This document shows positions 46,270 through 54,221 of a stretch of 64,000 bases of DNA, one piece after another (position 1 is the first letter of the stretch; every line of letters begins with the position of its first letter). The notes below the pieces were generated by a model. It saw only the letters and a program-made list of their open reading frames with translations, was not told the DNA's origin and searched no databases. The DNA lies in contig JAITUU010000032.1 in assembly GCA_031286165.1 (NCBI GenBank), positions 1 to 64,000 of the forward strand, read 5' to 3'. This stretch comes from Bacteroidales bacterium (GTDB lineage: Bacteria; Bacteroidota; Bacteroidia; Bacteroidales; UBA1715). The position numbers were made by a program, and so were the translations under genes.

Positions 46270-47196
46270 CTACCGCAATGTTTTTGCCATTTGCTCCACG
46301 CATTTTTTCTTTTGCTCAAAATTGGGGTGCACATAGAGGTTGAGCGTGGTGGCAATATTGGCGTGTCCGAGCAGTACGCTCACCGTTTTGTAATCGCAAT
46401 TGCTTTCTATGCAGCGGGTGGCAAAACTGTGGCGCAAGCCATGAAATTTCAGTTTGGGAATTTTCAGCGTTTTCAACAGATTGTCGTAATAATTGCGGTA
46501 AATACGCGGTTCGGTGGGTTTTAGTTCGTTTGTAAGTACAAAAAAAGTATCGTTTACCACTTTTTTGAACGGTTTAATGAGTTTAATTACATTGTTTGTC
46601 AGGGGAATTTCACGAATGGAATTTTTTGTTTTGGGCGTGTCGAGCAAGAGTTCGGTGCGGCGACTGCCGTTTTCGATAACATAAATACGCTGAATTGTTT
46701 TGTGAACGGCAATAATTCCGTTTTCGGTATCAATATCGCCCCATGTGAGGGCACAGATTTCGCCGATGCGCATACCGGTACACAAACAAATGTACACGCC
46801 GAGATTTTTGAAGGTAAAATTTGTTTTTACATAATCCATGATTTTCTTTTGATTGGCGCGGCTCAGTACCTCTATATTGTGTGTTTCGTGTTCGGTGGGA
46901 TACTGAATATCGAAGGGAGTATAGGTACACATTTTGATTTTCGCACCGAATTTCAGTATCATTTTCAATACAATGACAATGTCTTTCACTGTTTTACGGC
47001 TTAACCCTTGCGCCAATTTATGAAGCACGAAACTCTGTACGTCAGCGTTTTCTACGCTGTATTTTGCGCCAAATGCCGGCAATACATGGTTTTCTATCAG
47101 CAGAATATACGCCGCATAACTCGATTTTTTCACATACTGCTTTTTATCGGCTTTCCATAAGTCGATAAGTTCCGAAATTGTTTTTTGATTTTGCAT
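46270..47196 (-). CDS. Tyrosine recombinase (phage-integrase family), probable hsdS invertase
   Basis: 308 residues. The N-terminal SAM-like core-binding domain is at about 1-110 and the catalytic domain at about 120-300. Catalytic residues are seen as TGMRIGE (Arg), the Lys-containing beta-hairpin near TPKTKNSIREIPL, HGLRHSFATR (His-xx-Arg), LGHANIATTLNLYVH (His and the Tyr nucleophile). The gene abuts the silent hsdS cassette, and recombinases at this position in Bacteroidota hsd loci invert hsdS genes. It reads toward the rpsL promoter 43 bp beyond its stop. An original role as island integrase is also possible. Confidence 0.9.
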   Translation of the reverse strand: MQNQKTISELIDLWKADKKQYVKKSSYAAYILLIENHVLPAFGAKYSVENADVQSFVLHKLAQGLSRKTVKDIVIVLKMILKFGAKIKMCTYTPFDIQYPTEHETHNIEVLSRANQKKIMDYVKTNFTFKNLGVYICLCTGMRIGEICALTWGDIDTENGIIAVHKTIQRIYVIENGSRRTELLLDTPKTKNSIREIPLTNNVIKLIKPFKKVVNDTFFVLTNELKPTEPRIYRNYYDNLLKTLKIPKLKFHGLRHSFATRCIESNCDYKTVSVLLGHANIATTLNLYVHPNFEQKKKCVEQMAKTLR

Positions 47197-47259
47197 AGAA
47201 TTTTAGTTTTAAACATTACTATCTCAAAAACGCAAACACAGCGAAAACATACAATCCTC

Positions 47260-47301
47260 AATGTTCCAAATTTGAGATTCCCGGAGTTTGAGGGGGAGTG
47301 G
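47260..47301 (+). repeat. Inverted repeat A, left copy
   Basis: Starts AATGTTCCAAATTTGAGATT and matches the reverse complement of 51876-51917 except at one base. It encodes the conserved N-terminal NVPNLRFPEFE of HsdS. Confidence 0.95.
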
Positions 47302-48408
47302 GAAAAATGCAAACTTTCTGACATTGCAAGTATTATAGGTGGTGGAACACCAGATACTACAAAAGAAGAATATTGGAATGGCGATGTACAATGGTTTACG
47401 CCAACAGAAATCAAAGCAAATTATGTTTCAAAAAGCCAAAGAACAATTAGTGAATTGGGGTTAGCAAATTCTTCTGCAAAATTTTTGCCTAAAGGAAGTA
47501 TTTTATTGACTTCAAGAGCCACAATTGGAGATTGTGCGATTGCACTTGAAGAATGTACAACAAATCAAGGTTTTCAATCTTTGATTGTAAAGAACGATAA
47601 TAGCAATATTTTTGTTTTGAATTGGCTCAAAACAAAGAAAGACGAATTAATCAGAAAGGCAAAAGGCTCTACTTTTTTAGAAATCAACAAGACTGAAATT
47701 GAAAACATTTCGATTTGTATTCCCTTTTTTCCCGAACAAACCAAAATAGCCACTTTCCTATCTTTACTTGACGACCGCATTTCAACCCAAAGGCAAATTA
47801 TTGAGGAATTGAAATCGTTGATTAAAGGGCTGCGGTATCTCATTTTTGAAAAAGATATTGATTTAAAAAAACAACACGAGGTAAGATTAAGCAATATTTT
47901 AGAGGAATATTCCGAAAAAAACACCAAAAATAACCTTACACCTGTAGCAGTTGGCAAATTTGGCATAAGAAAAAGAGAAGATATTTATTCAAAAGATTTG
48001 TCAGATGATTACTCAAAAAACAAAGTGATTATGAAAGACACTTTGGTTATTGGTATGGGTTCAACCCAAATTGATATAGGGATTTTATCTACAAATGATA
48101 AATATTGTGTTTCTCCTGCTTACACTACATACAAGATAAAAAATATCTCGGCTAAATATTTAGCGGAATACCTCATTTGTATCAACTCGTCATTGAGTAA
48201 AAAATATATGATTATAGGTGCTCGTCAGGGAAAATCAGTAGATAAAGCGGAATTATTAAATCATATAATTACAATTCATTATGAAACGGAACAACAAAAG
48301 ATAGCAAATACATTTTCAATATTTGACACAAAATTGGAAACCGAAAAACAGATATTGCAAAAATATATCGAACAAAAAAGGTATTTACTTGCTACTATGT
48401 TTGTGTAA
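47260..48408 (+). CDS. hsdS: Silent hsdS cassette (type I specificity subunit lacking its own start)
   Basis: The frame begins exactly at inverted repeat A with NVPNLRFPEFEGEWEKCK. Upstream the same frame has only TTG codons inside the recombinase gene, and the true start motif of the other copy (MKENRNKIA) is missing. Domains: TRD1 (about 20-160, with ASIIGGGTPDTTKEEYWNGD), central conserved helix PEQTKIATFLSLLDDRISTQ, TRD2 (about 210-345) and a C-terminal helix ending KRYLLATMFV. HsdS chooses the DNA target of the HsdRMS complex. Opposite to hsdR/M, it is probably stored and expressed only after recombination with the copy at 50811-51944. Confidence 0.85.
   Translation, partial: NVPNLRFPEFEGEWEKCKLSDIASIIGGGTPDTTKEEYWNGDVQWFTPTEIKANYVSKSQRTISELGLANSSAKFLPKGSILLTSRATIGDCAIALEECTTNQGFQSLIVKNDNSNIFVLNWLKTKKDELIRKAKGSTFLEINKTEIENISICIPFFPEQTKIATFLSLLDDRISTQRQIIEELKSLIKGLRYLIFEKDIDLKKQHEVRLSNILEEYSEKNTKNNLTPVAVGKFGIRKREDIYSKDLSDDYSKNKVIMKDTLVIGMGSTQIDIGILSTNDKYCVSPAYTTYKIKNISAKYLAEYLICINSSLSKKYMIIGARQGKSVDKAELLNHIITIHYETEQQKIANTFSIFDTKLETEKQILQKYIEQKRYLLATMFV
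47770..47822 (+). repeat. Inverted repeat B, left copy
   Basis: 53 bp identical to the reverse complement of 51421-51473; it encodes DDRISTQRQIIEELKSL of the central spacer helix. Confidence 0.95.
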
Positions 48409-48448
48409 AAATTTGACCCGATTAATTGCGTGAAATTTTATTAGATTA

Positions 48449-48480
48449 TTGCATTTTTCACGTAAAATTTTGTATCTTTG
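48449..48480 (+). promoter_or_regulatory. Promoter of the first Fic gene
   Basis: TTG (48449-48451) and TATCTTTG (48473-48480) are 21 bp apart. Only CGCT separates the box from the ATG, so the transcript would start at or beside the start codon. Confidence 0.6.
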
Positions 48481-48484
48481 CGCT

Positions 48485-49369
48485 ATGATATATCAAATAA
48501 CAAAAGACAAAATAGAGGCATTGCACAAGCAATACACTGAACTTTCAAAAGGTAATGAAATACTTTTGAAAGAAATTGCCATTGCCGAAATTTCCGAAAT
48601 GGTGTACAATTCCAATGCAATAGAAAACTCAACGCTTACGCTCGAAGATACCGAAAAAATTCTTGCCGGCGATGAGTTGCACGGCACAGTAAATGTGCGG
48701 GAAGTGTTTGAGGCGAAAAATTTGGCAAAAATTACCGAAACGCTGCTCGAAACGCCCAATCAAAAACTCACTGTCAAACTGATTTTGAGTTTGCACCGAA
48801 CCTTGCTCACAAACATTGACGACAGCATTGCCGGAAGATTTCGCAGCGGCAGAGAATGGGTGCGTGTGGGCAATCATTTAGGGGCAAATCCGCTGTTTGT
48901 TAATAATTTGATTTGCGAACTTGTAGATGCTTACAATAACTCCAAAGAACAGTATTTTTTAGATAGAATTGCACATTTTCATGCCGAATTTGAAACCATA
49001 CACCCGTTTTGCGATGGCAACGGACGAATGGGCAGAGTGCTTATCAATCTGCAACTGTCTAATTTAGGATTACCGCCAATTATCATTCAAAATAAAAGCA
49101 AACATAAAGAATATTATCCGCTTTTTAGTACGTATCCTGTTACAATGAAATTCGACGGTTTTACAGAACTTTTCGCTATACTCTTACAAGAAGCCTTGCA
49201 TAAAAGAATTGCGATGCTGACTGCCAAACGGATTATTCCACTTTCGCGTTGGGCTGAAAAAAATAATATAAAATCCACTATTGCCGCCAACAAAGCCAAA
49301 CGCCAAACTATTCCCGCATTCCGCCTGCGCGAAAAATGGGTAATTGACGAGGATTATTTGCCTATATAA
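48485..49369 (+). CDS. Fic-domain protein 1 (probable AMP transferase)
   Basis: 294 residues from the ATG at 48485; the longer frame precedes the promoter. The catalytic motif HPFCDGNGRMGR (about 177-188) is intact, with its His, the anion-binding turn and both Arg. The autoinhibitory helix motif NSNAIENS (SxxxEN, about 40-47) lies N-terminal, as in class II Fic proteins that keep themselves inactive. The C-terminal 90 residues look like a helical or winged-helix segment. Fic enzymes transfer AMP or related groups to protein hydroxyls. It lies inside the invertible hsdS segment and is followed by a 41-bp repeat. Confidence 0.9.
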   Translation: MIYQITKDKIEALHKQYTELSKGNEILLKEIAIAEISEMVYNSNAIENSTLTLEDTEKILAGDELHGTVNVREVFEAKNLAKITETLLETPNQKLTVKLILSLHRTLLTNIDDSIAGRFRSGREWVRVGNHLGANPLFVNNLICELVDAYNNSKEQYFLDRIAHFHAEFETIHPFCDGNGRMGRVLINLQLSNLGLPPIIIQNKSKHKEYYPLFSTYPVTMKFDGFTELFAILLQEALHKRIAMLTAKRIIPLSRWAEKNNIKSTIAANKAKRQTIPAFRLREKWVIDEDYLPI

Positions 49370-49380
49370 ACACACGAAAC

Positions 49381-49421
49381 CTCTTGAAACTTCGAGATTT
49401 TTAAAGAATCAAGAAGAATTT
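49381..49421 (+). repeat. 41-bp direct repeat, copy 1 (after Fic 1)
   Basis: Begins CTCTTGAAACTTCGAGATTT and is identical over 41 bp to 50765-50805. It lies 12 bp after the Fic 1 stop and upstream of the Fic 2 promoter box. Confidence 0.95.
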
Positions 49422-49434
49422 GCAAAAAATGTTG

Positions 49435-49442
49435 TATCTTTG
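49435..49442 (+). promoter_or_regulatory. -7 box for Fic 2
   Basis: TATCTTTG, 21 bp before the ATG at 49464. It lies just inside the direct-repeat-bounded unit, so Fic 2 carries its own promoter. Confidence 0.55.
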
Positions 49443-49463
49443 CCAATAAAAAACAGTTAAAAA

Positions 49464-50762
49464 ATGATTGAACGACCACCCATAGCAACGGCAAAAGAGG
49501 AATTTGAATCTTTTGAGATTGCCATGAATCCTGACATTCAAAGCATAAACGAAGAATATCCATACTGGGACAAGGTAAAATATATTCCTACAAAAGAGAA
49601 CATAAATCCGCAAAAATTGTGGTTTGCCTTGAAACTGATTCGTCAATGGAATAGAGTGGGTTTAGAATTTGGTAAATACAAATTCAGTTTCGTGGTTACA
49701 GACGAAATGTTTGAATTGTTACATTATTTCGATATGAATATCGGAGGAAGTTTGACAAGCGAAAATCTTATTCCGGCAGAAAACAAAAATCGCTATCTTG
49801 TATCGTCTATTATGGAGGAGGCAATCGCTTCAAGTCAAATGGAGGGGGCTGCTACCACTCGAAAAGTTGCCAAAGATATGCTGCGCAAAAGCGCAAAGCC
49901 GAAAAATACGGGGCAACAAATGATTCTAAACAATTATCTGACAATTAATTACATAAAAGAGATTTCGCGAAACGATTTTTCACTCGAAATTCTCAAGGAA
50001 ATACAGCGTTCGATGACTACTAATACATTGAACGAAGAAAAGGATTCGGGTACATTGCGAAAAGATAATAACATAATGGTAATGAATGGAATAACAGGCG
50101 ATATTGCTCATATTCCACCCGCACACGAAGAGTTGGAAACACTGCTTTTGGATTTTGAAAAATTTTTTAATAAAAGCAGCAAGACGTTTATCCACCCGAT
50201 TATCAAAGCCATTATCATTCACTTTATATTGGCGTATATTCACCCTTTTGTAGATGGAAACGGACGAACTGCTCGCGCCCTTTTTTATTGGTATATGATA
50301 AAACAGGGGTATTGGTTGGTGGAATATATGTCGATTTCGCGCATTATATACAAAACAAAAAAGCAATACGAATATGCGTTTTTACATACCGAATACGATG
50401 ATAACGATTTGACCTACTTTATTTTATATAATTTGCGTAAAATGAAAATTGCCTTTGAAGAATTGAAAACCTACCTCAAACGCAAAACGGAAGAAAACAA
50501 CAGTATTTCGTTGCTTGCTCATATAAAAGGAATTAATGAGCGGCAAGCACAAATTATTACAATTGTACAGGAAAAACCCGATTCTTCGTTTACCGTTAAA
50601 GAAATTGAAAATCGTTTTTCGGTTTCCAACTTTACGGCACGCACAGATTTAACCGCTTTGGTAGAACTTGGATATTTATCTGAAATACAACCAAATAAGG
50701 TAAAAAGAATCTATATCAAGTCGGACACGTTTGACTTCTTATTAGAAAGAAATCAACCATAA
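49464..50762 (+). CDS. Fic-domain protein 2 with C-terminal winged helix
   Basis: 432 residues. Residues about 100-130 include SSQMEGAATTRKVAKDML, the SxxxEG inhibitory helix. HPFVDGNGRTARALFYWYMI (about 260-279) is the complete Fic active site. The C-terminal part (about 355-430) is a winged helix-turn-helix (FTVKEIENRFSVSNFTARTD), suggesting DNA binding or self-regulation. It is only distantly related to Fic 1. The whole gene with its promoter sits between two identical 41-bp repeats, as if inserted as a cassette. Confidence 0.92.
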   Translation: MIERPPIATAKEEFESFEIAMNPDIQSINEEYPYWDKVKYIPTKENINPQKLWFALKLIRQWNRVGLEFGKYKFSFVVTDEMFELLHYFDMNIGGSLTSENLIPAENKNRYLVSSIMEEAIASSQMEGAATTRKVAKDMLRKSAKPKNTGQQMILNNYLTINYIKEISRNDFSLEILKEIQRSMTTNTLNEEKDSGTLRKDNNIMVMNGITGDIAHIPPAHEELETLLLDFEKFFNKSSKTFIHPIIKAIIIHFILAYIHPFVDGNGRTARALFYWYMIKQGYWLVEYMSISRIIYKTKKQYEYAFLHTEYDDNDLTYFILYNLRKMKIAFEELKTYLKRKTEENNSISLLAHIKGINERQAQIITIVQEKPDSSFTVKEIENRFSVSNFTARTDLTALVELGYLSEIQPNKVKRIYIKSDTFDFLLERNQP

Positions 50763-50764
50763 AT

Positions 50765-50805
50765 CTCTTGAAACTTCGAGATTTTTAAAGAATCAAGAAG
50801 AATTT
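50765..50805 (+). repeat. 41-bp direct repeat, copy 2 (after Fic 2)
   Basis: Identical to 49381-49421, starting 2 bp after the Fic 2 stop and 5 bp before the hsdS stop on the other strand. Confidence 0.95.
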
Positions 50806-50810
50806 TCCAT

Positions 50811-51944
50811 TCACACAAATAGTTGGTTTAGAAGGTATTTTTTCTGTTTTTGATATTCGGAAAGTAATTTTTGTTCAACTTCCACTTTTATCGTAAGAAC
50901 ATTTAATATTTTTACAATGTTTATTTGTTTCTCATATTCAGGAATATAGCATTTAATAGTATCAATATCTTTTATATATGCTGTTTTCATTGTTCCATGA
51001 GTAGTTATTTTACAAATCTCTCGTCTGAAATATTCAGAACTCATAAAATAAAACACATACTCCAATGAAACATTATCTTTTACGACAATTCCTAAAATAC
51101 CCTGTTTAGTTGTGACAGGGTATTTGTTAATCGAAATAGAGCCTATAGTTGCACCATTTGAGTAAATTATGGAATTTGCAGGAACAATCCACGCGGAAGA
51201 ACTTTTTAATCCTTTTTCTGTAATAAACCATTGGTTGTTTTCTAAATATTTATTTTTCAGGTCGTCAATTTTTATAAATGGGATTTTTCCATTTTCGTAA
51301 TATTCTGCCTTTTTTGTATCCGGTGTACCCCCTTCTTTTGCGATTGTATATAGTTCCGAAAAGAATACTTGTTTTGCATTGGTTTTAGTTTTTTCAAAAA
51401 TAAGATTATTCAGCCCTTTCATCAACGATTTCAATTCCTCAATAATTTGCCTTTGGGTTGAAATGCGGTCGTCGAGTAGAGATAGGAACGTGGCTATTTT
51501 GGTTTGTTCAGGAATAGGTGGAATTGAAACCTCAATGCTTTCTATTGTAGTTTTTGATAAACTTGGAACACCGGAGGCTTCATTGTATTTCAACCAATTT
51601 ATCTGTTCAAAAATATAGAAAAGAAACTTTGGGAACACATTTTTATACGAATGGGTATAGAATAACGTATCAACAGACCAAAATTTTCCATTGAAATAAA
51701 ACGGTTTGTTAATAGTCCCTTTTCTGCCAATACAAACACTTTCTCCGTCATAGAGATAATCATTGACAGAAGTCATATATCCGCCTGTGCCAAATACAGG
51801 AATATAGCCTTCGCCTAAATGTCTGTAATCCTTTCCATTTCCTACTTTTAGAATACAACCTAATGCCTTTTCCTTCCACTCCTCCTCAAACTCCGGGAAT
51901 CTCAAATTTGGAACATTTGCTATTTTATTTCTGTTTTCTTTCAT
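50811..51944 (-). CDS. hsdS: Type I restriction-modification specificity subunit, expressed orientation
   Basis: 377 residues. MKENRNKIANVPNLRFPEFE at the start, TRD1 (about 25-160, with VGNGKDYRHLGEGYIPVFGT), the central helix PEQTKIATFLSLLDDRISTQ, TRD2 (about 205-340, with KEGGTPDTKKAEYYENGKIP) and a terminal helix ending KKYLLNQLFV. It directs HsdM and HsdR to a bipartite site. It follows the DinD-like gene with a TAATG stop/start overlap and faces the same way as hsdR/hsdM. TRD2 is of the same GGTPDT type as TRD1 of the silent copy, while the other TRDs differ. Confidence 0.93.
   Translation of the reverse strand: MKENRNKIANVPNLRFPEFEEEWKEKALGCILKVGNGKDYRHLGEGYIPVFGTGGYMTSVNDYLYDGESVCIGRKGTINKPFYFNGKFWSVDTLFYTHSYKNVFPKFLFYIFEQINWLKYNEASGVPSLSKTTIESIEVSIPPIPEQTKIATFLSLLDDRISTQRQIIEELKSLMKGLNNLIFEKTKTNAKQVFFSELYTIAKEGGTPDTKKAEYYENGKIPFIKIDDLKNKYLENNQWFITEKGLKSSSAWIVPANSIIYSNGATIGSISINKYPVTTKQGILGIVVKDNVSLEYVFYFMSSEYFRREICKITTHGTMKTAYIKDIDTIKCYIPEYEKQINIVKILNVLTIKVEVEQKLLSEYQKQKKYLLNQLFV
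51421..51473 (-). repeat. Inverted repeat B, right copy
   Basis: Partner of 47770-47822 within the expressed-orientation hsdS. Confidence 0.95.
51876..51917 (-). repeat. Inverted repeat A, right copy
   Basis: Partner of 47260-47301, located nine codons after the ATG of the expressed-orientation hsdS. Confidence 0.95.
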
Positions 51945-52783
51945 TATTTTTCGTTCTTTTTGTTGCCTTTCAGTAACTTTTTTTCATCGCCGTCTAATTT
52001 TCGTTGTAGTTTTTTAATGTCTTCGGCAGGAGGCAGATTTTCCGGCACAATACCTCTTTTAGCCAGCATTTCTCTCACAGCAAGATTGTTATCAACGTGT
52101 TCTTTTTCAATTTTCGGCTGACCTTTCAAATCTTTAGTCTGCACATTGAGTCCGGTCATCTCTGCCGCCAAATCTTTTGCCTTAATACTGATTGTGGGCA
52201 AAAAATCGGCAACCGGACGACTATCGGGCACGCCCATCTTTCTTTTCAGCATCTGCGTATTGAGCCTAAATAAGGCTTGGTCGCCTTTGCTTCGTATAAT
52301 AGCAAATCCTTGATTATCAACACCTCTTTCGTACAAAATACCCGATAGTTGCTTCTCTGTTTGGCTTAATTTCTCTCTTGCTTTTATTCGTTCCGTTTCC
52401 AAAATGCGCTGCTCAATAATCTCGGCGCGGCGCGTTTGTACAGCAAAATAATTCTGCGCAAATGCTATTTGCTCTTTGCGGCTGTCGCCATTTTGCGCTA
52501 CCAAATAGCAGGCATAGCGCGTGAGCAGAATGTCATCTATCTCTTTTTCAGCCCCTTTTGGCATTACTATCGTTTTGCTGACGTCAGCAAAATGATAGGC
52601 AACATTTTCTCCTGCATTTTTACACGCTTCTTTGGCTTTATCAATGGTGTTTTCAAAATTACGCCATTGCGTGTAGCCCAAAAGCACTTGCAATTCTCGT
52701 GCACTCCAGCACTCTACGCCCTCTACCTCGGTAGCGGCATTTTCAAATTGTACAAACAATTCTTTAATTTCTTCTGATTTCAC
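51944..52783 (-). CDS. dinD: DinD-like protein
   Basis: 279 residues. CWSARELQVLLGYTQWRNFE (about 25-44), VSKTIVMPKGAEKEIDDILL and the SRYACYLxxxNGD-like LTRYACYLVAQNGDSRKEQI are characteristic of DNA-damage-inducible protein D; a charged Lys-rich tail ends it. In E. coli DinD inhibits RecA filament function. Homologues are common within Bacteroidota type I hsd loci. It shares the promoter at 52804-52811 with hsdS, so it may be co-expressed with the specificity subunit. Confidence 0.85.
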   Translation of the reverse strand: MKSEEIKELFVQFENAATEVEGVECWSARELQVLLGYTQWRNFENTIDKAKEACKNAGENVAYHFADVSKTIVMPKGAEKEIDDILLTRYACYLVAQNGDSRKEQIAFAQNYFAVQTRRAEIIEQRILETERIKAREKLSQTEKQLSGILYERGVDNQGFAIIRSKGDQALFRLNTQMLKRKMGVPDSRPVADFLPTISIKAKDLAAEMTGLNVQTKDLKGQPKIEKEHVDNNLAVREMLAKRGIVPENLPPAEDIKKLQRKLDGDEKKLLKGNKKNEK

Positions 52784-52803
52784 AATGGTGGTATTTATTT
52801 TTG

Positions 52804-52811
52804 CAAAGGTA
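52804..52811 (-). promoter_or_regulatory. -7 box for dinD-hsdS
   Basis: On the minus strand TACCTTTG matches TAnnTTTG, 20 bp before the dinD ATG. This provides a promoter for the active hsdS independent of hsdR. Confidence 0.55.
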
Positions 52812-52821
52812 CAAAATGATA

Positions 52822-52846
52822 GCGTAATTCGTAATTTTTAATTAAA
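52822..52846. repeat. AT-rich TTCGTAATTTTTAATT spacer repeat
   Basis: Contains GTAATTCGTAATTTTTAATT, shared with the spacers at 54174, 55614 and 57251. All lie between genes of the restriction island. Confidence 0.6.
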
Positions 52847-52877
52847 AGTCAATGCAACTTATTGTTTTTTACAAAAA

Positions 52878-54092
52878 TCAAATGCTCGCCATCGACAAAA
52901 ACTCCCGTAAGTGCATTTGTTTGATACCTTTATAATTACCTATGGAAATTTCGTCCATTGTAATTACCATTTTGGGGTATTGGTCGGGTATATTCATTAA
53001 ATTACCAAATTCGCGCTCAATGGTTGCATCTTCCGAAAGCATATATGCCACTTGAATATAAAGCCGTTCACCATCTTTTTCGGCAACGAAATCAATCTCT
53101 TTGTCGTCTATTTTCCCAACAAAAACGCGATATTTCTGCCGCATCAAATGCAGACAAACCACATTTTCCATCAATTTATTAATGTCTTTTCTGAAATTGA
53201 ACGTGCGAAGTGAGTTGCGAATACCAATATCCTCAAAATAATATTTCTCGCCCACCTCAAAAATTTTCAGCCCAACCACATCGGCACGCGGAATGCGATA
53301 CACAAAAAACGCATTGCAAAGGCTATGCAGATAGTTCAAAACCGTTTGCGGCGTGAGGTTTATTTGCTGCGATTTTAGGTATTTGCTGATATTGTACGCC
53401 GAAAGAATATTCCCTACATTATCAGATAAATACGACACCAAATTTTCTAAAAACGACACATTGCGAATACTCTCGCGGGCAACCACATCGCGAAGCAAAA
53501 TAGCAGAATATACATTTTTCAAATACTCAAAAGCCGAATCTTTATCAGCCGAAAAATGGGTTAAAAACGGCATTCCTCCCATAGTTAAGTAGCGATTGAG
53601 CGAGTGATTGGTGTTTTCCAAGCGGTGAAATTCCAAAAACTCCACATAACTGAGCGAGTGAATCTCAAACGCAACGTAGCGACCGGCTAAATGGGTTGCC
53701 AATTCGCCCGAAAGCAGATTGGCATTGCTGCCGGCGCAGAAAATATCGCATTTACCCTCGTTCAAAAGACTGCGCAGACAGAGTTCAAACGAACTGATTT
53801 CCTGCACCTCGTCAATAAAAAGGTAATTATTCGCCTCCTTCAACAGTGTGCCGATATGAGCATATAACTCTTTATGGTCTTGAATATGAGAAAATTCGTC
53901 TAATTCTTTATCTATAAAAATGATATGAGCAGTCGGATTTTGCAATTTGATTTCCTGCATTAGTTGCAGCAAAATATAACTTTTCCCCACACGCCGCTGC
54001 CCGGTCAGCACTTTTATAACCGGTTTGTCTATAAACGGCTTGATGCGCTCGGTGTATTCCTTTCTGAAAATAATATTTTTGCTGTCATTCAT
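52878..54092 (-). CDS. AAA ATPase, AAA_14/DUF4143 type (1)
   Basis: 404 residues. Walker A GQRRVGKSY (about 31-39) and Walker B YLFIDEVQEI (about 91-100) belong to an AAA_14 domain, followed by CAGSNANLLSGELATHLAGR, a sensor-like region, and a DUF4143 C-terminal domain with FVGKIDDKEIDFVAEKDGER, a PD-(D/E)xK-like fold. Such ATPases are abundant in Bacteroidota and archaea but have no settled function; some are suspected stress or defence proteins. Placed between dinD and a second ATPase of similar type inside the hsd locus. Confidence 0.85.
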   Translation of the reverse strand: MNDSKNIIFRKEYTERIKPFIDKPVIKVLTGQRRVGKSYILLQLMQEIKLQNPTAHIIFIDKELDEFSHIQDHKELYAHIGTLLKEANNYLFIDEVQEISSFELCLRSLLNEGKCDIFCAGSNANLLSGELATHLAGRYVAFEIHSLSYVEFLEFHRLENTNHSLNRYLTMGGMPFLTHFSADKDSAFEYLKNVYSAILLRDVVARESIRNVSFLENLVSYLSDNVGNILSAYNISKYLKSQQINLTPQTVLNYLHSLCNAFFVYRIPRADVVGLKIFEVGEKYYFEDIGIRNSLRTFNFRKDINKLMENVVCLHLMRQKYRVFVGKIDDKEIDFVAEKDGERLYIQVAYMLSEDATIEREFGNLMNIPDQYPKMVITMDEISIGNYKGIKQMHLREFLSMASI

Positions 54093-54173
54093 TTCTTTTA
54101 TACTTTAAACAAAGTGCGAAAATAAGAATTATTTCTTTTATATCATAAATAAGAGGAAATATTTAATGATAAT

Positions 54174-54218
54174 AATTCGTAATTTGTAAGTACCTTCGTT
54201 GAACTTTAATTCGTAATT
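54174..54218. repeat. AT-rich spacer repeat, degenerate copy
   Basis: Two TTCGTAATT segments (54176 and 54210) flank the short stretch between the two ATPase genes; related to the other island spacers. Confidence 0.45.
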
Positions 54219-54221
54219 GTT

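Larger units (their letters stand above)
47260..51917. mobile_element. Invertible hsdS segment (two nested inverted-repeat pairs)
   Basis: Pair A: 47260-47301 and 51876-51917, 42 bp inverted with one mismatch, at the 5' ends of the two hsdS frames. Pair B: 47770-47822 and 51421-51473, 53 bp perfectly inverted, inside the central conserved region, with high identity extending about 40 bp on one side. Inversion at A exchanges whole genes; inversion at B exchanges second TRDs. Four specificity subunits are possible. Both Fic genes are carried along. Confidence 0.9.

Noticed and set aside
46270-47196. Prophage integrase
   Set aside because: No phage structural, lysis or replication genes are nearby and no att-site duplication is seen; association with hsdS inverted repeats explains it better.
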